A stretch of DNA of 59,794 bases, taken from Gemmatimonadaceae bacterium. Its GTDB lineage: Bacteria; Gemmatimonadota; Gemmatimonadetes; Gemmatimonadales; Gemmatimonadaceae. This document shows, piece after piece, positions 51,229 through 59,794 of the stretch. Location of the stretch: NCBI GenBank assembly GCA_013361935.1, contig JABFXC010000101.1:1-59794 (forward strand). Direction: 5' to 3'. Below the pieces are notes generated by a model, which was not told the DNA's origin, ran no database searches, and saw only the letters and a list, made by a program, of their open reading frames with translations. Position numbers and translations under genes: made by a program. Numbering within the stretch: the stretch's first letter is position 1; each line of letters opens with the position of its first letter.

Positions 51229-54200
51229 ATGAATCGTCAGAGCAGAACGATCGGGATGCTGATGGCGCTGGCCGTCGCATCGATGGCGGGACGCGCGGGC
51301 GCGCAAGGCGCGCCGGCGGCGTCCATCGCCGGACGCGTCACCGACGCGCAGAGCGGGCAGCCCATTCCCGGCGCGCAGGTCCGCGTCGTCGGCACCAACC
51401 TCGGCGCGCTCTCCGGTGAGGACGGGCAGTACGCGATCCGCGCCGTGCCGGTGGGGAGCTTCGAGCTTCGCGTCACGCGTATCGGCTTCGCGGAAGAGAA
51501 GCGCACCGTCGCCACCTCCACCGGCGCGTCGACGCCGGCCGACTTCGGGCTCGCCCGCGTCGCGGTGCAGCTCTCGGAGGTCGTGACCACCGCGACCGGC
51601 GAGCAGCGCCGCGTCGAGATCGCGAACGCGGTCACCACCGTCAACGCCGCGGACGCCGTCGCGAACGGCGGGGTGACGACCATCGGCGACGTGTTGGCCA
51701 CGCGTTCCCCGAGCGTCAACATCCTGCAAAGCGGGATGATCGGATCGGGGGGCGCGGGTGCGCATCCGCGGCACCAGCTCGCTCTCCCTGTCGAACGATC
51801 CGATCTACATCGTCGACGGGGTGCGGCTGAACAACGACAGCACGACGCTCTCCCCGAACCTGAACATCGGCGGGACGAAGCCGAGCGCGATCAACGAGCT
51901 GAACCCCGACGAGATCGAGACGGTGGACGTGATCCGCGGCCCGTCGGCGGCGACGCTCTACGGCACCGACGCGGCGAACGGCGTCATCGTCATCACGACG
52001 AAGCGCGGGCGCACCGGACGCCCCCAGCTCAACGTCTTCACCGAGCAGGGGTTGATCGAGGACAACAACGACTATCCCACCAACTACTCCGCGTACGGCC
52101 ACCGCGCCGGCGCGGCGACGACGACCTGCTACCTGCGCGAGGTCGCGACCGGCGGCTGCACGATCGACAGCGTCGTCTCGTTCAACGTGCTGAAGAACGG
52201 CACGGCGACCCCGCTGACCACCGGCTACCGCCGGCAGTACGGCGCGCAGGTGTCGGGCGGCAGCGCCGCCGTGCGCTACTTCGTCTCCGGCGAGTACGAG
52301 GGACAGGACGGCGTCTACCGGATCCCCGACTTCGACAAGCAGCGGCTGCAGGCGGCGAACATCAAGGTGCTCCCCGAGTGGAGCAACCCGAACATGTCGC
52401 GCCGCGCCTCGGGCCGCGTCAACCTCGACTTCTCGCCGAGCGACAGGGTCGACGTGGGAGTGAGCGCGGGATACACGCAGAACGAGACGCGCTTCCCGCA
52501 GAACGACAACAACATCACGGGGCTGTTCGGGAACATCTACACGGCGAGCGGACGGAGCGACATCACCGACTTCACCGGGCAGCGGCTCTGGGGATACGCG
52601 AACTTCCTCCCCGGCGACATCTTCCAGCAGACGGTCACGCAGAACGTCAACCGATTCATCGGCAGCGTGAACCCGCAGTTCCGGCCCACCACCTGGCTCA
52701 CTCTCGTCGGTGACGCGGGGCTCGACTTCACCAGCCGCACCGACGCGCAGCTCTGCCGCTTCTCGCAGTGCCCGGACTTCGGCACGAACCGCGAGGGCTT
52801 CAAGGAGAACGACCGCACCTCCGTCCTCCTCTACACGGCGAACGGACGCGGCACGGCGAGCTTCCCCCTCACCGAGAGCCTCTCGTCGCGGACGAGCGTC
52901 GGGGTGCAGTTCACCGGGATCAACAACAACCGCAACGGCTCGGGCGCGTCGAACCTCCCCGTGGGCACGACGACGACCACCGCGGGGGCGATTCCCTTCG
53001 CCGACGAGGCGACGATCCTGAGCCGGACGATCGGCGCGTACGGCGAGGAGCAGATCTCCTTCGCCGACCGGCTGTTCGTCACGGGGGGCGCGCGGATCGA
53101 CCGCAGCAGCGCCTTCGGCGTCGACTTCGGCAACGTCGTCTACCCGAAGGCGAGCATCTCGTACGTGGTCAGCGACGAGCCGGTGTTCCCGAAGCTCTCC
53201 TGGCTGAACCAGCTGCGCCTGCGCAGCGCGATCGGCTCGTCGGGGGTGCGCCCGGGGACCAACGACGCGCTGCAGTACTTCATCCCCACCGCGGTCACGC
53301 TCAGCGGCTCCGACGCGCCGGGCGTCGTCGTGGCGACGATCGGCAACCGCGACCTCAGGCCCGAGCGCTCGACGGAGTTCGAGGGGGGCATCGACGCGAT
53401 GCTCTTCGACCGGCGCTACGACATCGAGCTCACGTACTACGACAAGACGTCGAAGGACGCCCTCGTCGCGCGCATCCTGCCCCCGTCGCTCGGCCCCGAG
53501 CTGCCTAACGGCGCGACGACGGCCGGCCAGTTCGAGAACCTCGGCCGGATCAACAACAGGGGGTTCGAGTATCTGGTCCGCGGCACGCCCGTCCAGCGCC
53601 GCGCGGTGACATGGGACGTCGCCTTCAACGGATCGTTCAACAAGAACCGGATCGTCACCCTCGGCGCGGGGATCCCCCCAATCGTCGGGACGACGATCCG
53701 GCAGGTCGCCGACTATCCGGTGAACTCATACTGGGCGCGCGCCTACCGCTACAACGACGCCAACGGCGACGGCCTGATCTCGGCGAGCGAGGTCACCGTC
53801 GACGCAAACCCGAGCTACCAGGGCTACTCCCTGCCGACGCGCGAATTCGCGCTGACCAACGGTGTCGAGCTCTTCGACCACATGGTCCGCCTGCAGGCGG
53901 TGCTCGATCACAAGGGCGGGAACAAGCTGTACAACAACACCGATCGCATCCGCTGCCAGAGCTTCAACAACTGCGCGGACCTCGTCCTCCGCGGCACCCC
54001 GCTCGAGGATCAGGCGCGCGTGATCGCGCTCCGCTACAAGAGCCCGACCAACACCCTCGCCGGCTTCTTCCAGAAGGCCGACTTCACCCGGCTGCGCGAG
54101 GCGAGCATCACCTGGAACGCCCCCGATCGCTACGCGGCGATGCTGCGCGGCCGGTCGCTCGGCGTGACGCTGTCGGGGCGCAATCTGGCGCTGTGGACGA

Positions 54201-54313
54201 AGTACAGGGGCGTCGATCCGGAAGCGTCGTACGGGAACGGGAACCTGCCGCTGGATTTCCTCACGCAGCCGCCGCTCACGTACTACACGCTCCGGCTCCG
54301 CGTCGGATTCTGA
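51229..54313 (+). CDS. SusC/RagA-type TonB-dependent receptor (frameshift near 51750)
   Basis: About 1028 residues: signal peptide, CarboxypepD-regulatory-like domain (SIAGRVTDAQSGQPIPGAQVRVVGTNLGALSGEDGQYAIRAVPVG), plug domain (TIGDVLATRSPSVNILQSGM, then VRIRGTSSLSLSNDPIYIVDGVRLNNDST), and a long beta-barrel ending in YYTLRLRVGF. The plug is split by one extra G in the G-rich run at about 51748-51757; removing it gives a continuous frame (GGAVRIRG). This may be a true frameshift or an assembly error. The next gene is its SusD partner. Confidence 0.85.
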
Positions 54314-54349
54314 CCACCACTCGTCCACCATTCACTGGAGCATGACACC

Positions 54350-55732
54350 GTGAGCATCAGCATGAGCAGGACGGGCGGGGGCTCGTGGCGTGGAACCGTC
54401 GCGCTCGCGCTGGCGGTCGCGTCGCTGGCGGGGTGCAACATGGACAAGTTCCTCAACCTCACCGATCCCGACATCATCAATCCCTCCGACCTCCAGTCGC
54501 CGGCGGGGGCGGAGGCGGAGCGCATCGGCGCGCTCTCTCGCCTGAACGCCGCGACGTCGGGCACCAACGCCGGCGTCGAGGCCACCTTCTTCCTCTACGG
54601 GGGGCTCCTCGGCGACGAGTACCGCTCGGGCGACACCTTCATCGAGCGGAACGCCACCGACCAGCGCGACGTCCAGACGAACAACGCGAACATCCAGCAG
54701 GCGATCGGCATCCTGCACGGCGCGCGCGTCTCCGCCTTCCAGGCGCACGAGGCGCTGAAGAAGTACGCGCCCGACGCGCCCGCCTGGGAGATCGCGGAGA
54801 TGTACGTCGCCGAGGGATTCACCGAGACGATGCTCGCCGACAACCTCTGCAACGGCATCCCGCTCAGCTATACGCTCGAGGGCGGCGTGAAGGTGCTCGG
54901 CACCCCGCTCACCGACGCGGAGGTCTACGAGAAGGCGCCCGCGCACTACGACACCGCGCTCTCCATCCTCGGCAACACGACCGGCGAGATGGAGGACACC
55001 ACCCGCTGGAAGGCGATGGTCGGACGCGGCCGGACGCTGCTCGACCTCGGACGCTTCGCCGATGCGTCGGCCGCGGTGGCGAGCGTGCCGACCGACTACC
55101 TCTGGCAGATGGAGCACGCACAGACCACCCGCAGCAACGTGATCTGGTCGCTGAACATCTCCGGCCGCCGGTACACGATCCCGGAGAGCGAGGGGCCGAT
55201 GGGCCTCAACTGGCAGACGGCGAAGGATCCGCGCGTTCCGGTGTGCATGGGAGGAACGGCGGGCTGCCCGACGACGAACCCCGCGGTGTTCGATCCCGGG
55301 GCGACCTTTCCACTCTGGGTACAGAAGCTCTGGCCGACCCCCGACGCGCCGGTGACGATCTCCAGCGGCGTGGAGGCGCGGCTGATCCAGGCGGAGGCGC
55401 TGCTGCAGGCGGGGAACGCGAGCTGGCTCGACACGCTGAACATGCTGCGCGCGCGCGTCTCCGGGCTCGCGCCGCTCGCCGACCCGGGCACCGCGGCGGC
55501 GCGGGTGGATCTGCTCTTCCGCGAGCGCGCGTTCTGGCTCTTCTCGACGGGGCATCGTCTCCCGGACATGCGCCGCCTGCTGCGCGCGCCGTACGACCGA
55601 ACGGAGGCGCAGGTCTTCCCGACCGGCCCCTTCATCAAGGGCGGCAACTACGGCAGCGACGTCAACTTTCCGGTGACGCAGGCCGAGGAGAACAACCAGA
55701 ACTTCCACGGGTGCATCGATCGTAATCCGTGA
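54350..55732 (+). CDS. SusD/RagB-like lipoprotein
   Basis: 460 residues with a lipoprotein leader (VASLAGC). The N-terminal NLTDPDIINPSDLQSPAGAEAERIGALSRLN, tetratricopeptide-like helices, and the C-terminal motif RLIQAEALLQAGNASWLDTLNMLRARV followed by LLFRERAFWLFSTGHRLPDMRRL are diagnostic of SusD proteins. GTG start at 54350 with an SD (GGAG). It captures a nutrient at the cell surface and delivers it to the SusC barrel; the substrate is unknown. Confidence 0.93.
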   Translation: MSISMSRTGGGSWRGTVALALAVASLAGCNMDKFLNLTDPDIINPSDLQSPAGAEAERIGALSRLNAATSGTNAGVEATFFLYGGLLGDEYRSGDTFIERNATDQRDVQTNNANIQQAIGILHGARVSAFQAHEALKKYAPDAPAWEIAEMYVAEGFTETMLADNLCNGIPLSYTLEGGVKVLGTPLTDAEVYEKAPAHYDTALSILGNTTGEMEDTTRWKAMVGRGRTLLDLGRFADASAAVASVPTDYLWQMEHAQTTRSNVIWSLNISGRRYTIPESEGPMGLNWQTAKDPRVPVCMGGTAGCPTTNPAVFDPGATFPLWVQKLWPTPDAPVTISSGVEARLIQAEALLQAGNASWLDTLNMLRARVSGLAPLADPGTAAARVDLLFRERAFWLFSTGHRLPDMRRLLRAPYDRTEAQVFPTGPFIKGGNYGSDVNFPVTQAEENNQNFHGCIDRNP

Positions 55733-55740
55733 ACGGCAGG

Positions 55741-55809
55741 GGTCAGGTGCCAGGTGGGAGGAACGGCGTCGACCGCAGTCGACGCAGTGCCTAACGCCTG
55801 GCTCCTGGC
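55741..55809. repeat. GGCCAGG-type palindrome between convergent genes
   Basis: Left arm GTCAGGTGCCAGGTGGGAGG, right arm CCTAACGCCTGGCTCCTGG, around GTCGAC-CGCA-GTCGAC. It overlaps the 3' end of the response-regulator gene, whose last residues (QKGPGARR) it encodes. Related to 48971 and 57553. Confidence 0.7.
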
Positions 55810-56522
55810 CCCTTCTGTTCGAGTATGACGCGAAACCCCCGATCATGCACCGTGATGATCAGCGTCGGGTGCGAGGGGTCGTCCTCGAGCTTCTGGCGCA
55901 GCTCGAAGATGTGCGCGTCCACGGTGCGCGACTTCGCGGCGAGCTGGCGGCGCCAGACCACCTCGACGATCTGCCGGCGCGAGAGCACGGCACCGCGCGC
56001 CGCGACGAGCGCGGCGAGCAGGTCGAACTCCTTGGGCGTGAGGTGCACCGCTCGGCCGTCCTTGTAGACCGCGTGCTGGCGGAGGTCGAGCTCGACGCGT
56101 GAGCCGACGCGGAGTCGCGCGCCCGGCGCGGCGGTGGCATCCGAGGCGGTCGCCCGCCGGCGGAGCAGCGCGCCGATGCGCGCGAGCAGCTCCATGAGCG
56201 AGAAGGGCTTCGTCACGTAATCGTCGGCGCCCGCCTGGAAGCTGACGATCTTGTCCACCTCGTCCGCGCAGGCGCTGAGGATCATCACGGGGATACGCGG
56301 GGCGACGGTGCGCAGCGTCTGCACCGCCTCCGTCCCGTGCATGTCGGGGAGGATCAGGTCGAGGATGACGAGGTCCGGCGGGGTCACGCTGGCGAAGGCG
56401 ATCCCCTGCGTCGCGGTGCCGTGGACGTGCACGATGTAGCCCTCCAGCTCGAGCACCGCCTTGATGCCGGCGGCGAACTCGGCGCGGTCCTCGATGATCT
56501 GGATGACGAATGGCTTCACCAT
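55791..56522 (-). CDS. Orphan OmpR-family response regulator
   Basis: 243 residues. Receiver domain with acidic residues at 11-12 (IIEDR), phosphoacceptor Asp55 (LVILDLILPD) and Lys in VTKPFS. The C-terminal winged helix is AVYKDGRAVHLTPKEFDLLAALVAARGAVLSRRQIVEVVWRRQLAAKSRTVDAHIFELRQKLEDDPSHPTLIITVHDRGFRV. No histidine kinase lies nearby, so it is orphaned here. Its last residues come from a palindromic repeat. Confidence 0.95.
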   Translation of the reverse strand: MVKPFVIQIIEDRAEFAAGIKAVLELEGYIVHVHGTATQGIAFASVTPPDLVILDLILPDMHGTEAVQTLRTVAPRIPVMILSACADEVDKIVSFQAGADDYVTKPFSLMELLARIGALLRRRATASDATAAPGARLRVGSRVELDLRQHAVYKDGRAVHLTPKEFDLLAALVAARGAVLSRRQIVEVVWRRQLAAKSRTVDAHIFELRQKLEDDPSHPTLIITVHDRGFRVILEQKGPGARR

Positions 56523-56699
56523 GGCGCACCAATGTCGCCATGCGTGCTGAAAGAGATGTCAGCGCAGGGACGAGCCGGGATTCCGCGGGCCGGGGCGCGC
56601 GGAGGGGTGCCCGACAGCGGCAGACGCGTCCAGCGTTAGGCGCCGCGTGTGCGCGGCGTCACGCCGAACCTCCCGCGCCGCGGCGGGTAGATTCCCCCC

Positions 56700-57506
56700 A
56701 TGCACCGCCACCGCCGCCTCGCGCTCGCCGCCCTGACCGCCGCCCTCGCCGCCTGCACCGACGCGGGCGGGATCCTCGGACCCGCGCCGGTGCGCTACAC
56801 CCACCCCGGCTTCGACACGGCGATCTATCCCGGCGACGCGGCGATGGTCGCCTGGCGCGCGGGGTCGCCATACGAGTGGGTGGGGTATTACCTCGCCGCG
56901 CCCTGCCATCGCGACCCCAGCTGGACGGGCAAGCGCGCGCTCCTCACGACGATGGGGTGGGGGACCGCGGTGCTCTACGTCGGCCAGCAGACGTGGGAGG
57001 GGGTCGCGGCCGGGCCGAGTCCCGCCCCGGCGATGCAGCGGGCGACGCAGTCGGTGACCTGCTCGCGCACCCTGCTCGGCGGCGCGCAGGGAACGATCGA
57101 GGGGATCGACGCCGCCGCGAAGACGGCGAACGAAGGCTTTCCCGCGGGGACGACCATCTACCTCGACGTCGAGTACATGACGACGATCCCGCAGTCGATG
57201 CGCGACTACTATCGGTCGTGGGTCGCCGGCGTGCTCGCCGACGGACGCTACGTCCCCGGGGTGTACGTCCACCGCTCCAACGCGGCGGCCGTGCACGACG
57301 ACGTCCTCGCCGAGCTGGCGGCGCAGCACAGCACGCACAGGCCGCGCTTCTGGATCGCCGGAGGCAGCGGCTTCACCCTCGACCGCGCGCCGACCGACGT
57401 GGGCCACGCCTTCGCGAACATGTGGCAGGGGAAGCTCGACTCGAGCGAGGCGTGGAACGGGGTGACGCTGCTGGTGGACGAGAGCGTGTCGGATGGGACG
57501 CCGTAG
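56700..57506 (+). CDS. DUF1906 glycoside hydrolase-like lipoprotein
   Basis: 268 residues with a lipoprotein leader (LTAALAAC). The mature domain corresponds to the DUF1906 (Rv2525c-like) fold: PGFDTAIYPGDAAMVAWRAGSPYEWVGYYLAAPCHRDPSWTGKRALLTTMGWGTAVLYVGQQTW at the start, FPAGTTIYLDVEYMTTIPQSMRDYYRSWVAGVLADGRYVPGVYVHRSNAAAVHDDV in the middle. The Asp and Glu expected for a GH25-like site are Asp in GFDTA and Glu in LDVEY. Probably acts on cell-wall polymers. Confidence 0.8.
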   Translation: MHRHRRLALAALTAALAACTDAGGILGPAPVRYTHPGFDTAIYPGDAAMVAWRAGSPYEWVGYYLAAPCHRDPSWTGKRALLTTMGWGTAVLYVGQQTWEGVAAGPSPAPAMQRATQSVTCSRTLLGGAQGTIEGIDAAAKTANEGFPAGTTIYLDVEYMTTIPQSMRDYYRSWVAGVLADGRYVPGVYVHRSNAAAVHDDVLAELAAQHSTHRPRFWIAGGSGFTLDRAPTDVGHAFANMWQGKLDSSEAWNGVTLLVDESVSDGTP

Positions 57507-57552
57507 GGCGGGCACCGGCGCTCGACGAGCGCCAGCATGGCATGAGAACGGG

Positions 57553-57628
57553 AAGTCAGGGGTCAGCCGTTAAACACGGCGGCAACCGCGGTCACCGCAT
57601 TCCCTTCCGCCCGGCTCCTGGCCCCTGG
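57553..57628. repeat. GGCCAGG-type palindrome between convergent genes
   Basis: Left arm CAGGGGTCAGCCGTTAAACA and right arm including CCGGCTCCTGGCCCCTGG, around GGCAACCGCGGTCACCGC. It overlaps the 3' end of the hydrolase gene and encodes its tail (DRCQGPGAGRKGMR). Confidence 0.6.
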
Positions 57629-58506
57629 CAGCGGTCGAGCCACCCCACCACCCGGCGCGCCAGCGCGATCCGGCGGTCGGAGAAGGAGTGGTCGGTGGTC
57701 CAGACCTCCGCGGTGAGATGCCTGGCGCCGGCCGCGCCTAACGCGCGGACGAGCACGGCGTGGTCGGTGTTGTGGTCGTTGTCGAGGAGGAGCAGAGTGT
57801 GGCCGGCGAGCTCCTTCCCGCGCGTCGTCAGGTCCCAGCGCTCCGCGTTCGCATCGAGGCTCGCCTCGAGGGCGCGCGCGTCGGCGTGGAGCGGACCGCC
57901 GGGCTGCGTCAGCCAGTCGTCGTAGCCCATCCGCTCCTTCAGCGCGGTCGAGTCGGCGCGCGCGCTCTTCATCCGGCGCGCCATGTCGGCGAGCTCGATC
58001 GCGCCGGCGCAGCGCACCCCGCTGTCGGCGGCCGCGCCGAGGAGCGCCAGCCACGCGCCCATGCTGTGGCCGACGAGGGCGATGCGCGCCGGGTCGATGT
58101 GATAGCGCTGCACGAGCTCCGGCGACCGCAGCCAGCGCACCGCGGTGGCGACGTCCTCCTGCGCGTTGGCGAAGCTGAACTCCCCGCCGCTCCCCCACGA
58201 GCCGCGATAGTCGAAGAAGAGCACGTTCATCCCCGCGCGGCGCATCGCCTGCGCCAGGTCGAGATTGCGCTCGTTGCCGGGATAGCCGTGGAGCAGCACC
58301 ACCGTCGGATGCGGCTCGGCACCCTGCGCGAGATAGATGAAGCCGTTGATCCGCGAGCCTCCGCTCTCGAACGCCAGCTCGTCCATCGCCGGCGGATGCG
58401 CGCGATCGCGGACGACGGGGTCGCTGACGACGGGATCGCGACTCTGCGCGGCGAGTGGAAGCGCGGTGAGGACTGACGCGAACAGGTACGAAAGTCGGCG
58501 CATCAT
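57592..58506 (-). CDS. Secreted alpha/beta hydrolase (dienelactone-hydrolase-like)
   Basis: 304 residues with a signal peptide (SYLFASVLTALPLAAQ). Core motifs: VVLLHGYPGNERN, the nucleophile Ser148 in LVGHSMG, LLLLDNDHNTDHAV, and the final His in VWTTDHSFSDRR. The order resembles the serine aminopeptidase/dienelactone hydrolase group. Its last residues are supplied by the palindrome at 57553. ATG 58506 or 58503. Confidence 0.85.
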   Translation of the reverse strand: MMRRLSYLFASVLTALPLAAQSRDPVVSDPVVRDRAHPPAMDELAFESGGSRINGFIYLAQGAEPHPTVVLLHGYPGNERNLDLAQAMRRAGMNVLFFDYRGSWGSGGEFSFANAQEDVATAVRWLRSPELVQRYHIDPARIALVGHSMGAWLALLGAAADSGVRCAGAIELADMARRMKSARADSTALKERMGYDDWLTQPGGPLHADARALEASLDANAERWDLTTRGKELAGHTLLLLDNDHNTDHAVLVRALGAAGARHLTAEVWTTDHSFSDRRIALARRVVGWLDRCQGPGAGRKGMR

Positions 58507-58599
58507 GGCGGCGGTTGTTCGAGAGGGGCTGCTGCTCCGACACCATCTTACCGTCGCCGCCCCTGCGCAGCGACCCGATTCGTGCTCGTCGGACAGCAG

Positions 58600-58832
58600 G
58601 CCTTATAAACAGCAGGCCCTATCAACAGCAGGGGCTTCATAGGGTAACTGCAACCGCTTCAAGGAGTGCCCGAGCCGAGGAGGCCGGGGAGAACAGCTTC
58701 GGGGAGCCATCGCTCGTGCAACGGCAGACTCCTGCAGTTCTCCCCGAGCTCCCCGGCCTCGGCGTACCAAAGTGTGGTTGCAGTTACCCGATTAAAGCCC
58801 TGCTGTTTGCCGAGCCAGCAGTTGTCGAGCCG
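58600..58832. repeat. TAACTGCAACC-bounded palindromic element, copy 2
   Basis: Preceded by direct repeats AACAGCAGG. Inner arms TAACTGCAACC (58645-58655) and GGTTGCAGTTA (58776-58786), and GCCGAGCCAGCAG at the right end mirrors the CTGCTGG of copy 1. It occupies the 328-base gap between the hydrolase and the polymerase gene, stopping three bases before the latter's stop codon. Confidence 0.65.
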
Positions 58833-58834
58833 CC

Positions 58835-59794
58835 TCAGTCCACTTTCCCGATCCGCATCGCCTTCCGTCCGAACTTCTCGCGCACCGAGTCCAGCGCCGC
58901 GGCCAGCTCGCGCTGCTTCGCGGTCTCGCGTGCCGCGCGCTCGTCCGCGAACAGCGCGAGCTGGCCCTCTACCGCGCCGCGCACGAGATGCGACGCCGAG
59001 ACGCCGATCAGGCGCGCGGCGACGCGCCGCTTCTTGCGGAGCTGCTTCAGCAGCTCCTTCGCCACCGGCGCCATCGCGTGGTACGTCGTGATGGCCTCAT
59101 CGAGCGTCCGCGCCGCCGAGCGCAGGGTGAAGTCGCTGTCCTTGAGCTTCACCGTCACCGTGCGCGCCGCGTAGCCCTCCTCGCGCAGGTCCGACGTCAC
59201 CCGGTCGACGAGCTGCAGCAGCTCGCGCTCCAGCTCCGCGTCGCTCATGATGTCGCGCGCGAAGGTCTCCTCGCGGCCCATCGACTTCGGCTCTTCACGC
59301 TGGTGCACCGGCGAGTCGTCGATCCCGTGCGCGACGTCGTGGAGCCACGCCGCGGTGCGCTCGCCTAACGCGCGCTCCAGCTCCTCGCGCGGCACGGCGA
59401 CGACGTCGCGCACCTCGAACCACCCGCGGCGCGCGAGCTGCTCCTGGAACTTCGGGCCGATCCCCGGGATCTCGGCGAGCTTGAGCCGCGCGACGAACGC
59501 CGCCTCCTCGCCCGGTGCGACGACGTAGACGCCGTCGCCGCCGCTTCCGTCGCGCGGCTTCGCCGGCTCGACGGCGAGCTTCGCCACCAGCTTGTTGGTC
59601 CCGCCTCCCATCGATACCCTGATCCCGGTCTCGCGCTCGACCGCCGCTCGCACGACGCGCGCGACGTCGGCGAGGGTGCGGCCCCGGTAGACGGTGTCCA
59701 TCGTCGTCGTGAGATCCATGTAGGCCTCATCCGGCGACGCGCTCTCCACTTCGGGGGCGAAGCGGTGCAACACCTCGACGATCTCCTCGCTCTT
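58835..59794 (-). CDS. dinB: DNA polymerase IV (Y-family), partial
   Basis: The C-terminal ~320 residues of a Y-family translesion polymerase; the N-terminus lies beyond the right edge. Visible landmarks: SPDEAYMDL (metal-binding acidic pair of the palm, usually S-x-DE-x-Y-x-D), GGGTNKLVAKLA, the finger/thumb HhH motif LAEIPGIGPKFQEQLARRGWFEVRDV, and the little-finger domain RTVTVKLKDSDFTLRSAARTLDEAITTYHA. It bypasses DNA lesions during replication. The frame is open to the last base. Confidence 0.93.
   Translation of the reverse strand, partial: KSEEIVEVLHRFAPEVESASPDEAYMDLTTTMDTVYRGRTLADVARVVRAAVERETGIRVSMGGGTNKLVAKLAVEPAKPRDGSGGDGVYVVAPGEEAAFVARLKLAEIPGIGPKFQEQLARRGWFEVRDVVAVPREELERALGERTAAWLHDVAHGIDDSPVHQREEPKSMGREETFARDIMSDAELERELLQLVDRVTSDLREEGYAARTVTVKLKDSDFTLRSAARTLDEAITTYHAMAPVAKELLKQLRKKRRVAARLIGVSASHLVRGAVEGQLALFADERAARETAKQRELAAALDSVREKFGRKAMRIGKVD

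Noticed and set aside
51800..52713. Long frame continuing from the SusC N-terminus past the frameshift
   Set aside because: Its product is low-complexity Arg/His/Pro-rich; the true barrel sequence is in the other frame from about 51750.
1..59794. tRNA or rRNA genes
   Set aside because: I found no cloverleaf with a TTCRANY loop or rRNA-like conserved stretches on either strand.

Overview
The window is very GC-rich (roughly two-thirds G+C by eye) bacterial chromosomal DNA. The gene content suggests a Gemmatimonadota-type soil or environmental organism: many small secreted lipoproteins, an ECF sigma factor coupled to a kinase-less TolB-like protein, a SusC/SusD pair, GH1 and GH30 glycosidases with twin-arginine leaders, BlaI/M56 and YtrA-type regulators, and numerous stand-alone enzymes. 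The phylum is an inference; no rRNA or marker gene is present.

Layout. 0-8 kb: tail of an unknown gene, GH1 beta-glucosidase, an FRG-like protein, small lipoproteins, then the ECF sigma/TolB operon. 8-13 kb: lipoprotein, STAS protein with a sequestered ribosome-binding site, alpha/beta hydrolase, methyltransferase, zinc-ribbon pilin-like protein, glyoxalase-fold protein and a damaged lipoprotein gene. 13.3-16.5 kb: an AT-richer, probably acquired patch in which an IS3-family (IS407-group) element splits a lipoprotein gene. 16.5-19.3 kb: YtrA-GntR/ABC transporter operon with a palindromic operator. 20-30 kb: BlaI/M56 pair with twin operators, macrodomain protein, MBL-fold hydrolase, ArsR operon and GH30 enzyme. 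30-41 kb: DinB-like protein, an apparent selenoprotein, phosphoesterase, glucose-6-phosphate dehydrogenase, retropepsin-like protein, plug-like lipoprotein and outer-membrane proteins. 41-49 kb: ScyD/ScyE-like protein, patatin, acetyltransferases, AhpD-like protein and HAD phosphatase. 49-59.8 kb: DUF4142 protein, LytTR regulator, SusC/SusD pair, orphan response regulator, DUF1906 protein, hydrolase and a partial DNA polymerase IV.

The most notable single gene is at 31672-32247. It is a thioredoxin-fold protein whose first active-site cysteine codon is an in-frame TGA (U-G-G-C motif), followed at the right distance by a SECIS-like hairpin.

Two further signals cross the whole window. The 7-mer CGTTAGG/CCTAACG occurs about 31 times, in several reading frames and between genes. 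The intergenic space is also filled with nested palindromic elements: a long multi-hairpin family (A-E), a TAACTGCAACC-bounded pair, a GGCATCGGAACG-bounded element, and GGCCAGG-type palindromes between convergent genes.

Several frameshifts and one early stop may be genuine decay or assembly errors; they are flagged individually.
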